Translations under genes and position numbers: made by a program | Assembly (NCBI GenBank): GCA_949130485.1 | Contig: OX422197.1 | Location: forward strand, 311,001-375,000 | DNA length: 64,000 nucleotides | Direction: 5' to 3' | Source: Agelas oroides | Lineage: Eukaryota; Porifera; Demospongiae; Agelasida; Agelasidae | The notes under the pieces: generated by a model | The model's input: the letters and a program-made list of their open reading frames with translations, nothing else | What the model was told of the DNA's origin: nothing | Databases searched by the model: none | Shown: positions 9,761 to 22,450 of the stretch, in pieces | How the letters are laid out: the number at the start of each line of letters is the position of its first letter | Numbering within the stretch: the stretch's first letter is position 1

Positions 9761-12700
9761 CTAAGGGCCTTTGAACTTCCTTGATCGCATTCTGTGGCTA
9801 CTGAGGAAGGGAGGGCTGATCTTGGATGCCAGTTCCAAGAGTGGTATACAAGGGTTGATGGCTATGGTTGCCAGGAGACGGCATAGCTCAGAGCCAAGTG
9901 CTTCAACAAGTTCAGTACGAATGATGTGAGGCTGGTAGCGAAACCCTCCCCCCACACTCTCTGCTTCATAGCCCTCCCAGAGCAGCAGCTGGAGAGAGAG
10001 AGAGAGACAGGAATTGTATCATCCTTAGTAATGGCTTGAGAATGAGGCTACCTCCTTAGCAACAGTCTCATTCCCAGACCACTTGTGAGAGGGTGGGATC
10101 TGGACATGAGGCTACTCACCTAAGACTCTCAAGTCCAATTCCTCGTATTACAGTATAAACATACCTCAAGGTAGCAGCTGTCGTTCATTTTGGTGCTGAG
10201 TGGAGTCAGGTAGCAGTGTGAGCCAAACCGAGCCAGCCCATGACCTTTGACCCCCATGGCCGTCTCTATAAAGTAGAGCTGATCAGGATTGGTCAACTGA
10301 ATGACGTCACGATGATGAAGAAAGGAGAACTTGATTGGAAGGCCATTGATTAGCCCAGTCTACAAGGGAAGTAAAAAAAACTCAACAATAAAAATGATGC
10401 GCTCTTGTCTGTATGCGTAATGATGTACCTCATCTGCAACTGTGCTGAATGGGAAGTGTCCATGATTGCGAGCAGACATCAGGGACTTCCCCAATGAAAC
10501 AACCAAATCAGCAAACGTCTCAGAAGAACTCAGGTTGACACGAATGGCAACATCTGTGAGAAAAGAATCTTCAAAACCACCCTCTCTATCACCCCCTTCT
10601 TTCCCCACCTCCACTCACCGTTTGTCAGAGGTCCAAACAGACCCACTGTCTCCCGGATGCAGTCTCTCAGGGATACCTCTACACCAATCAAGAAGGAGCC
10701 AAGGTCCAGCCGACCACCCCGGCTGGCTCGCCTGAGAGAGGAACTGGGTACTACAATAGTACGAGGGGTCCTGCAGGACTCTGTTTTGTACTCTTGTAGG
10801 GGGTCAGAAGTGAAACGCTGCTTGTGTGTCATGATTGGTGGTATTACATTGTGAACGCTCCCACTGGTACCCTCACCCCTCCCCCTCTCATCAGCACCCC
10901 ACCCCCGGCAGCACTTGCCAAGCAGGAGCACAAACGCTCCAAGACACATCAGACTCAGTGCCTCTTCCTCCTTGATGCTCGTAAGATGCTCTTCTGGTAG
11001 CGCCATACGGAAGGCAGCACACACCATCTCCTCCACCTGTAGAACAAAGAAATACAACCACTGCAGCATGATGACGTCATGATGACGTCATTTATAAACA
11101 TGACTTCCATCATGCACTCTTGATGTACCTTGATGAAGTGGAAGAGGGTTGGGGGTCCTGTGAGAGACTCCTCCCTAAACAAACCACTCTGCTGCTTTGC
11201 TGTTGGTGGCCTGTTCCTAGAAGCAGTCAGAGGCCTAAACCTTGATGTCTGGGGACGCACTCGAGCCACCCTCTCACCCAGTCCAGCTGGGATGCGAACG
11301 GGAGGGACAACTTTGATCCTGTTGGGACCACGCTTCCTGCGGATGACAGCAGTGACCATGGACTCCCAAAAAGCACACAGCTTCTCCTTTGGCATCATTT
11401 TCAACAGCTGGCTCTCTCTCTGAGCAACTTGCTGAAAGTGCAACTGAGCAGGGAAAGATGGAGTAAAACCGTCCACCACTTTCGTGTTTACCATCTGAAT
11501 TCTCTTCTGTAGCCGATTTGGTATCTGTGTCCGTCCTCTCTGAACTTCCGCTGTTTGGCTGACAGCCCTCCCATAGGTGCTAATCCAGGTTTGTTTCTTT
11601 TTCTCAACTCTCCAAGCAGCTACACTGGGGCGATATGAACTGCTCTTCTGGAGTTTACTGTAAGCGTCAGCTAGCTGCTGTACAAAGAGACATGAAGACC
11701 AAAAGTCACAGATGACTCTTGGGAAAGACAGCACCAGGATGTGTTCCTGGTGTTTCTTGGACACGAGTCTGGCTCTCATCAACAGTGGAGTGCCTTCAGA
11801 CATTGCGTCTGACTGGTTCAATGCAGGTAGAGGAGGGATGAGACTTTTGTGAGAATCTGGAACTGGAGTTGGCTTTGCAAAGGAGACTGACTTCTTCTTT
11901 AAGCTGTGCTGACCATAAGTCTTGTCCAGTGGATCGTCATGGTAACCTCCCAGGCTGACCACACTCAATCCTCTGTCCCACTCTTCCTCCCCCTCACTTG
12001 CAACAAGAGTGTTCCGCATGGTCAGAGGAAAGAGCTTCCTACGTGCATTGGTCACCAGGTCCTGCAGAGTCTCGTACCCAACTACAGGTGATTCCAGGTT
12101 CACCGAAAGCTTCTCTGTAGAGAGAATGGGAGGTAGAAGATGTTGATAATAGTTTATTCATGCTTTAGATAATGAGAACTTAATGAGTTTACTGCGGCTA
12201 CATTCATATGTCACTGCACACTCACCACAGTATGAATACTGCAGAACACACAAGTACACACATAGCATATGCACTAAGGATATTTATAATAGATGTGGCT
12301 TCAAAGAGCTGTATTTCTAGGACACAATGGGATGTTAATAACTTTCAAAAATGCTGTCCAGCTAGGAGGACAAACAGATGTGTACCTACCGTGAGAAGTC
12401 TGGATATATAGCCTATCTCGGGTGCGTTGGAATGTTGCTGTGAGCAGCGGGTGTAAGCTGGCCACCTCATTTAGTGCCCTCGATAATAACTCCCTGTCTA
12501 AAGGACCGTGAATTTGAAATGCCCTCACAATATTCTCAACTCGTGCACTAAGTCCTGAGGGGTGGGCGCTGGCAGAGAAACGTTCTTGGTCTAGTTGGGC
12601 GTTGTCCTGGATGAGGGTTGCAGGGAAGGGTGCAGAGGTGGTGGCTACTGCTGGGAAAGGAATATTGAATGTGTGGCCACTTTGCTCAGCATCAGACTCG

Positions 12701-13800
12701 AATCCTGGCCTACTGGGAGGAGCATCGACATCAGAATCTTCATCAGAAATAATCTGTGTAGATTGAAACGTTACAAGAAGCATCATCACCTTTCTGTATA
12801 GCTCACTCTCTAAGATCTCATTGTATATTGCTTATCGTATAGCTACATTCTGCTCACATAACCACTTAGCCAACTCCATTTTACATCCTTGCCTTTCCAT
12901 ACATGTAATTTAATATCTTCTCTTACTGTGTCTCATAAGGCTTTTCTGGCTGGTTGTGTATACAAGTGACACAAAAATAAAACTTTGATTGCTTGATTGA
13001 TACAGAGGTAAGTTTTCCAAAAAAAAAAACCAAACTCGGAGATCAATGCCTTTGAAGATAGAGTTAATTAAATACAGCACATGCAGCTGAAAACCGATGC
13101 TTACCTCCTCCTCTGATTCTCCCAGTGAGGACTCTGTCTCGCTCTCCTTTCCACTCCCGGAGCACTCCTCGTTGCTCGCGTCTACCTCACTACTGGATGG
13201 CACATCAGAGGTGATGGGAGGAAGTGTGCCGTAGGGAAGGGAGGAGGGAGGCCGCTGCGGAAGAGGCATCACTGTGGAGGGTCTGGACGCTCCACCGAGC
13301 AGAGTATTTGGTGGTTTGTCTCTGCGCAGTAGCAGCCTATCGTCTGAAGTGTTGCGCCTGCAGTGCCCTCTGATCGGTCTCAGTGATTCAAGTGCTTCTG
13401 AATCTGAGCTGCTCAGTCGATGGGTGTTGTGCTCGGGTCTTTCGCGCTCGCGTGGAGTCATAGGGACGTGAGGGTGTGCGCCCATGTTGGGAACAGCCGT
13501 CACCGTAAGCTGTAGTCCGCTGGGTGGCCTGTGCCTCCGCGGTAGCCTGAGGGCGATGTCAGGAAGGTTTCCGTCTCTGCTTCCAGCTGTACTTCCAGCT
13601 GTGCTCCCAGCGTACGTGGAGGCATGGCTAGACGCGTAGCCGTAGCCGTACCCACGTCCCCTACCAAAGGGCATCGCTGCAGCGAGCGTTAGATCATGCC
13701 CTTTCTTCATCGCTACATTTTCATGATTTTCCTGTGCACCAAGAGGGGGGTGGGGCTGGTAATTACTGGTGGGCGTGGTCATGTGCGCCCGTGTAAACAA
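9761..13800 (-). CDS. Stand-alone NRPS-type condensation-domain protein (CoA-dependent acyltransferase fold)
   Basis: Seven exons, about 13800-13105, 12753-12390, 12114-11129, 11036-10619, 10553-10429, 10359-10165 and 9988-9761, giving about 1,003 residues. The first 250 residues are a low-complexity, Ser/Arg/Pro-rich region ending in an acidic stretch. The condensation fold follows: IVRAFQIHGPLDRELLSRAL...HPLLTATF (N-terminal subdomain), LSFPRVICDFWSSCLFVQQL at the usual HHxxxDG site, VGLFGPLTN (the place of the conserved VGxFVNTLPLR segment), then IRVNLSSSETFADLV...NHGHFPFSTVADE. No adenylation or carrier domain is present. The HHxxxDG motif reads PRVICDF, so the catalytic histidine is replaced and classic condensation activity is doubtful. 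Start is either 13800 or 13782. Its 5' end faces the adenylate kinase 46 bp away. Confidence 0.75.
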
Positions 13801-13845
13801 CGTTCGCCTAGTTACGGTCCTGCGGATGAAGGCGTATCCAGCAAC

Positions 13846-15516
13846 ATGGTAAGAAAATTGCGGTGCCTTGGCTAGTCTGGTGTCGCCGAACCTCCGCTTG
13901 TAAGCAAAGCCAGACTATGCTAGGATGGGGTTCCCAAACTAGGGCCTCGTGGTTGTATTCATCATTCACATGATACTGGTTTGCAATTGCCCGAAGGAGG
14001 AACTAAAGAGAGAAGTTGAACCTCCTTCAGAAGGCAGGAGCAAGGATGAGTTGCAGGAATTGGCCAGCAAGCCCGTCATCTTTGTGTTAGGTATGTTGCG
14101 TTTACCGTTAGGGACGAAGACCTTCAGAAACGTTTTGCATCTGGCTCCTGTGTTCTCTCCCCTCAGGTGGTCCGGGTAGTGGAAAGGGAACGCAGTGTGG
14201 CCGCATTGTACAAGACTTTGGTTTCACCCATTTGTCAGCGGGAGATCTACTCCGAGAGGAGGTAGCAAAGGGCACCCCACGAGGCCGGCAGCTGCAGGAG
14301 ATTATGAGAGAGGGGAAGCTTGTGCCTGGTGTAAGTGACCGCACACTGCAGCACATTGTGCTAGCTCCCCCTGTTTCTGTTCGTCAGTTTGCATTCAGTA
14401 CAATACACAGAATGCAAACGGAAGAACAAAAAACAGGGGAGGCCTGGGAATGAGGCTACATTGTGTTATATTTGTTGGGGGTGGGTCCAAGAATAAGTTA
14501 TTTTTTCTTCGTACCCACTTCAGGAGGTGACAATTGGCCTGCTCAAGGCAGCCATGTTGTCCTCACCTGGTGCTCAGGGGTTCCTCATCGATGGCTTCCC
14601 TAGAGAGCTACATCAAGGGAGGATGTTTACTGAACAGGTACTAACAGTAGTAGTTAGTAGCTGTGACTACTGCTATTGCCAAACATGGCATATAAGTAGA
14701 TATTGGAAATGATAACTATGGTGTTTACCAAGGCAAAATGGCTATTGCAATGTTTGTGTACAAATTACCAAAATAGGTATTGTTTCCAAAAGTGGCATTG
14801 TAACACACCTGGAGTAGGAATGGAATGTATCTGGAGTGGGAATGGAATTTACCTGGAGTGGGAATGGAATGTATCTGGAGTGAGAATGGAGTGGGAGTGG
14901 AATGTATCTGGAGTGGGAATGGAATTTACCTGGAATAGGAATGTATCTGGAATGGGAATGGAATGTACCTGGAGTGGGAGTGGAATTTACCTGGAGTGGG
15001 AATGGAATCATGTACCAGCAGATTCTTTTTCTCCTGCTCTAGGTGTGTGAGTGTACCCTGGTGCTAATGTTTGAGTGCAGTGAGGAGGTGATGGTGGGGA
15101 GGCTAATGGAACGGGGACAAACTAGTGGGCGTGTGGATGACAACGAGGAGACCATTCGGAAGCGACTGCACACCTTCCAACAGTCTACCCTCCCTGTGAT
15201 TGAGCACTACCAGGCCATCGGGAAAGTCAAGAAGGTATATACCCTTGTACCTAGACCTTAATCTCATCCCAGTGTTTGTTCTTGCTGTATGACACTGTAA
15301 GGAACACACTATGGTGTGAGAAGGTTGGTATGGCACTGTAAGGAACACACTATGGGTGTGAGAAGGTTGGTATATACGGATATGAGGCAACCTTACATCC
15401 AATGTCACTGTACTTGTCAATCACCTATGCACCTACAGATTGACTCAGATCGCTCAGTTGAGGAAGTGTATGCAGACGTTGGCAAGCTATTTAGAGAGCT
15501 GACAGACAGAAAATAA
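13846..15516 (+). CDS. Adenylate kinase (AK1/AK5 type)
   Basis: Six exons sum to 645 nt (214 residues): 13846-13848, 13997-14090, 14167-14330, 14524-14637, 15043-15234 and 15439-15516. It catalyses ATP + AMP to 2 ADP. The P-loop [11 protein letters not shown] is rebuilt across the exon 2-3 junction. AMP-binding [12 protein letters not shown] and FLIDGFPRE follow, then the short lid [14 protein letters not shown], all typical of short cytosolic AK1 or AK5 domains. It differs from AK1 (194 residues) by a 20-residue charged N-terminal extension. The first coding exon is only the ATG, immediately followed by gtaaga. A more upstream ATG at 13826 runs into a stop after splicing. Intron 4 holds a GGAGTGGGAATGGAAT-type minisatellite. 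Confidence 0.88.
14810..15010. repeat. Minisatellite in adenylate kinase intron 4
   Basis: About nine imperfect copies of a 20-24 bp unit built on ctggagtgggaatggaat, alternating gtat and ttac variants. It ends about 30 bp before the acceptor of exon 5. Confidence 0.85.
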
Positions 15517-15739
15517 GGCAGATCAACAGCAAGCACCGTGTTATGAATCACTTCACATGTATATTTTTACTAGCAAACAATATTTTTAGCCGACCAATAT
15601 AATTAGGTATATTTTTAACTGACCAATACATTTTTATTAGCAGACTGGTATATTTTTTATTCATAATAATTTAATGCAGCATATGTGTGTACACATTCAT
15701 CATAGGAGACAGTTATGACAGCTGCAGTATTTCTGGTAC

Positions 15740-18700
15740 TCAGTTCTTCTTCACAGCGAAGCGTTGCTTGGCACCCATGCTCTTTCCCTCGAGCACCTCC
15801 CCCTGCTTATCCTCAGGGATACTGCCAAAGACAGCTGACGGGATCACCTGCCTCTCCAGCTGTACCTCCTCCACCTTCCCACTCTCCCCTTCCCCCTCAC
15901 TCTCCTCCCCACTGTCACCCAGCGTGATTTCATCTGGGTTGGCAGTTGCACGAGCCAGCTCCTCCATTTCTGCAGACGCTTCATCACTCCTGGTGTGTGT
16001 GTGCGTAGTGTGTGCAAAAGATGCGGTATGACACTTAGTGAAATTACATGTTAAACACACACACACACACACAACACACACACACACAAGATGTAGTTCT
16101 CACTTGACGAAGGCCATACTCTTGAGAGCCGTGGGTTGGTCTTTCCGAGCCTCCTCGGCAATCCTCCTCGCTTGCTCCTCCAACAATCTCATCTCATCCA
16201 AACTCTCACCTAACCAGACAGACCAAGAGGAAGTCACACACTAGGTACAACTGGCAGAGAGAAACTAGTTCATTGTTGGGCTGTACCTGAGATTTGGACC
16301 TCCTTGGAGGCGGCTGCTAACATCTGAGCGGACATGAAGTTGACCTGTGTGTTGTACTGGGCCTGGACACTTCTCTTGATCCTCAGCATCTCTCTGAAAG
16401 TGTCCTCATTGCCATGGCGGACCTCAAACTCCTGCCACGCCTTCCAGTATGATTTATGGGTCTGAAAGAGAGAAAAATAAAGGTTTCATGATGACAGCAT
16501 TGAGGAGGAAGATGATAAGACACAACTCAACAACTCACTCTAGGGTCACTGATTTGAGAGCCATGGCTGTAGATGCCTCGAGCACGATCAACCTCACCTA
16601 GTTTCGTCTCCAGTTGAGCATAACGGAGACACATGTCCCTGCACGTGTGGTGTGGGGGGGAGGGGGGGAGGGATGACTGTTGTGGAGGGTAGCAAGTCAC
16701 CAGCACTGTACGTTATCCTAACTACGTACCTGGCTCCATCGTTGGGTAAAACTTCAATCGACTTTTCGTAGATTTCTCTCGTGTGTGTGATCCCAAACGC
16801 TTCTGCAGCTCTCTTAATGTAGATGGCAAACATCTGAAGAGGAGGTAGGTTAACATGCAGAGAGATGAATGTCATGGCAGCTGGAGCAGGAGTCACACAT
16901 CTCTCAAGACTTACTTCAAACTGTTCTTCTGGGGTCACTGCCTTGGTGGCTCTGTCATAGATGGTCATGGCGTGTCTAGCCAGCCCATGCTCTTCCTCCA
17001 GCTTAGCATAGAGCAGGTACAGGGCTGGGAGAGGAGGAGGAAAGAAACATGGAGTAAATGAATTAAGTGAGAGGGTATGGAGAGTGGAATGGGAGGATGT
17101 ATGTGTATGGGAATGTGCTTACATTTTGCATGTTTAGCCGGGCAGCTGTCCAGAGCCTGTTCAAACAAATCGCGAGCTCTTTCAAGCTTCTTCCCACCCT
17201 AGAACAGTGCATTAAGAAGATGGTCTCACTTGACGCCACAAGGTAAGGCTACCTGCCGTGCAAACAGAGAGGGAGGTTGACTGTATGCTTACATATCTCT
17301 TGATGAACTTGGTGAGGTAGGTGTTCCAGATGTCGTACACATGAGGCCACTTGAACAGTGCCACTCCACGCTCATAGGCCTACAAACAGCACAAGGAATG
17401 TAAAACAGCACAAGGAATATAAAACAGCACAAGGAATGTAAAACAGTAGATCACGTCACCTTGAAGGCTTCCTCAAAGTAGTTATGTTCCTCCAGGAAGA
17501 GGCCATAGTTGATGACAATCTGAGGAGTGGCTATCTTCAGGTCCAGGATCCTGTTGTAGATGGCCTTTGTAGACTGCAAGTAATGCAACACGCTGTCATC
17601 AAGTCACATGATCACTACCCAGTGGTCACATGACCTCCACCAGTGGTCACATGACCGACCTCCACCAGTAGTCACATGACCGACCTCCACCAGTGGTCAC
17701 ATGACCTCCACACAGTAGTCACATGACCTCCACACAGTACTCAAATGACCTCCACCAGTGGTCACATGACCTCCACCAGTGGTCACATGACCTCCACACA
17801 GTAGTCACATGACCTCCACACAGTAGTCACATGACCTCCACACAGTAATCAAATGACCTCCACCAGTGGTCACATGACCTTAATTAATTGCAAAAGCAGG
17901 GATTACCTCAAAAGTTCCCAAGCTCTCCTCCAGATCAGCGTACATGCACCACACTTTGAGAGACTTGTACAGTCTGTTCTGCACCGGCTCACTCTTGTCA
18001 TAGTAGGCAGCCCGCTTGGCTGGCATGGCCGTGGCACGCTGCATCAGCTGTAGGGCTCTGTCATAGTGCCTAGTGGGAGGGGAAGGGACAAGAGGGAGAG
18101 TGACATTAATCAGACCGACAAGATAATGGACTAGCCTTGTTCTATTCTGGACCCACTGTTTGTCACTTGCAGTACTAGTGCAGTGAAAGTGGGCGTCAGT
18201 ACTGAAAGTAACAAGTGCTGGAAAGAGGAGGACTGGGAGTGAATGGACGTAGCTGCTCAGTTGTGTCACTCACTCATGGCGTAGCTCCATCTCAGTGTAC
18301 TCACACCACACGGTAGCTAGGTCCTCAACATGCTTGAAGTTCACCTTGGTCGCTTTGTCAAAGATGATGCGAGCCTGGAAGGGAAGGAAGGAGAGAGAAG
18401 AGTCACTTGTTTCCAGTTTCAGGAAAGGAGGAGTCGGCTGTGTCCAGTCTGCCAGCCTCACAGTCTCCATACCTCCGGCAGCTGATCATTATCTTCATAA
18501 AACTTGGCAAAATTAACCCAGAGTGTGTTTGGCTTCCCGACTGCCTGATCAATATCCACCGTCTGCACAGCCTCCGTGTACGTGTTGATGATCTGGGAGA
18601 GAGGGATAGTGAGGGTGAGAGTGTGAGGGTGCACACTGTGAATGTAGGAGTCACCATATAAAAGTGCATATGACTGGAGACATGAGACTCCAATTAACCA

Positions 18701-21035
18701 GTGACTCACCTCTCTGGGCTTTCCTTCAAAAAGTTTAACTCTTTTCAGCCACTCGTGCACATTGTGGGGATTCTGCCTCAACAGCACACTAGGGGTTAAC
18801 ACATAATATGCCCATGAAACACCAGTGCTTGAGGGGTTAACACATAATATGCCCATGAAACACCAGTGCTTGAGGGGTTAACACATAATATGCCCATGAA
18901 ACACCAGTGCTTGAGGGGTTAACACATAATATGCCCATGAAACACCAGTGCTTGAGGGGTTAACACATAATATGCCCATGAAACACCAGTGCTTGAGGGG
19001 TTAACACATAATATGCTCATGAAACACCAGTGCTTGAGGGGTTAACACATAATATGCCCATGAAACACCAGTGCTCTAGGGGTTAACACCAATACCACTA
19101 TTAACCCTCTACTATGAAGTACTAGTGCACTTTTAAACCTGTGCAAGGAAGGAATGCTGTAGTGCATGTTGCTTCTTTTGTAGCGTATAAGAAGCCTTCA
19201 CTCACCTGCTGAGCAGGAAAGGTCTTCTGTCCATGAGCTCCTCAAATCGAGCCAACCTCAGCTCCAGGTCGACATCATCTGGACAAGGGAGAAGAGATGA
19301 GGGAGAAGAAAGAGATCATTAGCAACGAACCAGCCGTGCAGTAGGCTGGTCTCACCTTCTTCACTGAGACCTGCTTCTGTGATTGTCTCCATCTTGGCGT
19401 TGATCATGCTTTCTTCAAACTGAGCGTATGCGTCAAACACCTGCCCAAAGTCACGCACTGTCGTGACCGTCTGAATTGCCTCCTCATAAATGTCTCTAGC
19501 CTGTGAGCGGGAGACAGTGGGAGAAGGGAGGAGTCTTGACCACTTCAGTGAGATAACTGAGAGCCATTCAGTTTTGTGGGTGACAATATTTCTCTTACAA
19601 AATCTGTTGTTCAGCTGGTACAGGCTTACCCACCTTCTCAAAGTGTCCTGCTCGAATGAAGTAGTCGGCAAGGGAGCACCACAGCTGACCAATGACATCG
19701 GTGAACCTCTGCAGTCCTCCGCGGATGATTGGCTCCACCTTCAGACTGGTGATCTTGTCCGGGTTCCTGGAGATGAGGACACACAGTTCCTGCCACAACT
19801 GGTGCTTCGACTTGCCCTCCTTGGAGACAAAGCTTTCCTGGAAATCACAAAAAATCTCTTGTTTGTGTCCTGGACTCCTATAAGGTCTCCAGAAGCAAGT
19901 TCAGTTGCCTAGGTAACAAGACAGACTATATACCTTATTCACAATCTCTGCTAGTTTGAGTGCAGCCTCGTCCAGCCTCCCGATAGAAATGAGGTACTCA
20001 ATATACTCCTCTGCATTTTCTGGGGAGAGCTGGAGGGAGAAAGGAAGGGAGGAAGAAAGGAGGAGGGGAGGGAGGGGCAGAAGGGGTGTGAGAGAAAGAG
20101 AGAAGAAGAAAATGAGGACCGTAGTTGGTACAGTAGTTGCTGCAGGGTCTGATGACAGACAATGTTGCCTTACCTTGAGGTACCTACGATATACCCGGAC
20201 GGCAGTTTCTGGAAGGTCATACATCCGAATGAACTTGAGGTAGAGTGGCCAGATGCGGCTGTGCTGGGTGAGGGGGAGGGCCCTGAGAGCACGGTCAAAG
20301 GTGCGTCGTGTGCGTGTGATCTTGCACTGGTCCATGAGGAACTGGCAGTAGTCCAGCCAGATGCGAGGCATCTGAGTGTGTGTGTAGTAGGGGAGAAGAC
20401 TGTTACAAATGGACTGAGTAACAACATAGCTACAGTATGCTTCATTGACAAACAGTGCAATACAGCTCTCCATAGTTTGACCACTCTTTCCTGTTGTATG
20501 GGTAGAGGTGTACCTTGTGCAGGAAGACGAGGGCCCGCTCGAAGGCATTGTTGACCTCCTCGTACACCGGGTCCGTGACCACCTTCCCCTTCACCTGCTT
20601 CCGTCTCAGCCTGAGGTAGTTGTACCACAGCTTGTAGCTGGGGAAGAGACAGGCAATAAACAGTAACAAAATCTGCTATCAGGGGACCATCACTTCATTA
20701 TCTATTTACTTGGTATACAGGGTCACAAGTAGACTGCTTGTGGGAGTGACCACTCCTCGGATTTAAGAATTTATGCTTCAATGTACCTCCCGGGGAGTTC
20801 CTTGAGGGCTCGCTCATAGATGAGGTTAATGATGACCTTTGGTGCAGCACTCTTGTGCTGGATGTAGCGTGTCCAGCACTTGACCTGGTAGGGATGCCGC
20901 AAGATCTCCTCCTCATACGGAAGATCCTTCTCCTCCTGAAAGAGACAGACATTCTTTGGAATGAGTGGCAACCATTACCATGGTAAGATAGGAACTTACA
21001 AAGATGAGGTCTTTTGAAGGTTGAATTTCTGGCAT
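15740..21035 (-). CDS. XAB2: XAB2/SYF1, HAT-repeat pre-mRNA splicing factor
   Basis: Twenty-one exons from ATG at 21035 to the stop at 15740 give about 870 residues (human 855). SYF1/XAB2 is a Prp19-associated scaffold of the catalytic spliceosome and also acts in transcription-coupled repair. The protein is almost entirely half-TPR (HAT) repeats: [67 protein letters not shown], and [13 protein letters not shown]. The C-terminal [18 protein letters not shown] matches the family's terminal motif. Exons run from 21035-21000 ([12 protein letters not shown]) to 15990-15740. Introns near 17600-17880 and 18796-19090 carry minisatellites. The start codon lies 27 bp from the first ATG of the divergent MATH-BTB gene. 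Confidence 0.93.
17625..17880. repeat. Minisatellite in XAB2 intron 12
   Basis: About 12 copies of a 20-23 bp unit with core gtcacatgacctccac, alternating cagtggtcac and cacagtagtc forms. It ends a few bases from the donor of exon 12. Confidence 0.85.
18787..19090. repeat. 41-bp minisatellite abutting an XAB2 splice acceptor
   Basis: About seven nearly identical 41-bp copies. The core contains aggggttaacacataatatg and gaaacaccagtgctt. On the minus strand the repeat's cccct(a/c)... edge forms the acceptor (cccctag) of the exon starting near 18788, and the outermost copy carries the same ctaggggttaac. The array therefore begins at the splice site. Confidence 0.85.
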
Positions 21036-21061
21036 GTTAGCAGAGCTCGAGCTTTGAATCC
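21036..21061. promoter_or_regulatory. Likely bidirectional promoter, XAB2 / MATH-BTB
   Basis: Only 26 bp separate the XAB2 ATG (21035, minus) from the first plus-strand ATG (21062) of the MATH-BTB gene. The gap grows to about 116 bp if translation starts at the downstream Met near 21152. Transcription starts must overlap, inferred from spacing. Confidence 0.45.
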
Positions 21062-22450
21062 ATGAGTGTCGAAGACGAAAATCTGGGAACGAGACCATGG
21101 CAGAGATCCCACCCATTGTTGTTACAGAGTCGAAAAGCTTCACTGCAGGTCATGTCGTACCTTGAAGTGACGGTGTCGAGTGAGGAGGAGGAAGAGGAAG
21201 ATGAGGAGGAGGAAGAGGAAGATGAGGAGGAGGAAGTGGCGCCTGCAGACAGATGGTGCGTTACAGATAAACTGAAAGAGGTGAAAAAGTATTCCTTTCA
21301 GTGGACAGTTAATAACTTCAGCGAGCGCTGCTCCGAGTGCACGGATTTATCGAGCTCTACTTTCTCTGTTTGTGGGCACCAGTGGTGCCTGAAACTCGAT
21401 CTCAGTAAGGGTTTTAAAGAAAGGGAGTATCACCGTGAAACGCCTCAGCAGCCATGGCAGTACTCACCTCGATCAACCACTAGGAAGGTTCCTAAAGCAG
21501 TCTCGCGGTACCTGGATAGTACAAGTTCACCAGTGTCATCCACTAAGCCAAGTACTATCTCGCTGGTTCTGAAGTTGGTGAAACCCTCTCCATCATCTTC
21601 CATAGTAAAAGCAAGCTATGCATTTGCAATCCTGGGCACCAAATGTCAGAAAGTGTACAAGAAAGAGGATAAAAAGGTGCAGAACTTCAAAGCTGGCACA
21701 GAATGGGGCATTGGTGATTTCATTGAACGTGACTATCTCCTCAAAGAGACAAGCAAACTCTTGCCCCATGACAAACTCACCATCCACTGTGAAGTTACAG
21801 AGATCGTGGGTGATGGTACACCAGTACATATCACTGGTAAATATGTCCAAGTTCCTGAATGCAGTCTTACCAGTGACTTGGGATCGCTCCTGGAGCAAGG
21901 CCTACTGTGTGATGTCACCCTTGTTAATGTGAAATCGAAGAAGAATTTTGCAGCTCACAAAGCTATACTTTCAATTCGATCCCCAGTCTTCAGACAAATG
22001 TTCCAACATGAAATGAGGGAGAAGGCAACGAACCGTGTTGAAATTGAAGATACCGAAGATAAAGTATTACACGAAATGCTCACTTTCATTTACACTGGCA
22101 AAGCACCCAATATTGTCAGCATGACAGGCACCCAAGATCTCCAAGACCTGTTTTGTATTGCTGACAAGTACGAAGTATGCCGACTGAAGGAGATGTGTGC
22201 TGAGGCAATGTGTAAGAATCTGAACAGTTCCAACGCAGTGAACACTCTCTTGCTTGCTGATAAGCACAGTAGTTATGCACTTAGGGAAGCTTGTATTGAG
22301 TTCATTGCTGGTCACGCATCACAAGTGATGGCAACGCAAGAGTGGAAAGATCTCAAAGTGTGTCCCGATTATTTCAAAATGGTAGCAGAAATTTATGACA
22401 CAATTCTCATGCAGACAGTACCAGGTTTCAAAGACTCTCTTGATTTATAG
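21062..22450 (+). CDS. MATH-BTB protein (SPOP-like Cul3 adaptor), intronless
   Basis: One uninterrupted frame of 462 residues, unlike the intron-rich neighbours. After a 30-residue leader comes a long acidic tract (EEEEEEDEEEEEE, about residues 40-57). Then a MATH domain starts at RWCVTDKLKEVKKYSFQWTV and runs to about residue 260. A BTB/POZ domain follows with LCDVTLVNVKSKKNFAAHKAIL, RSPVFRQMFQHEM and EMLTFIYTGKAPN. The last 110 residues resemble the 3-box/BACK region (CIADKYEVCRLKEMC). MATH-BTB proteins recruit substrates to Cullin-3 ubiquitin ligases. Start could be Met1 (21062) or Met31 (21152); the latter leaves more room for the XAB2 promoter. A related intronless gene faces it downstream. 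Confidence 0.9.
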   Translation: MSVEDENLGTRPWQRSHPLLLQSRKASLQVMSYLEVTVSSEEEEEEDEEEEEEDEEEEVAPADRWCVTDKLKEVKKYSFQWTVNNFSERCSECTDLSSSTFSVCGHQWCLKLDLSKGFKEREYHRETPQQPWQYSPRSTTRKVPKAVSRYLDSTSSPVSSTKPSTISLVLKLVKPSPSSSIVKASYAFAILGTKCQKVYKKEDKKVQNFKAGTEWGIGDFIERDYLLKETSKLLPHDKLTIHCEVTEIVGDGTPVHITGKYVQVPECSLTSDLGSLLEQGLLCDVTLVNVKSKKNFAAHKAILSIRSPVFRQMFQHEMREKATNRVEIEDTEDKVLHEMLTFIYTGKAPNIVSMTGTQDLQDLFCIADKYEVCRLKEMCAEAMCKNLNSSNAVNTLLLADKHSSYALREACIEFIAGHASQVMATQEWKDLKVCPDYFKMVAEIYDTILMQTVPGFKDSLDL

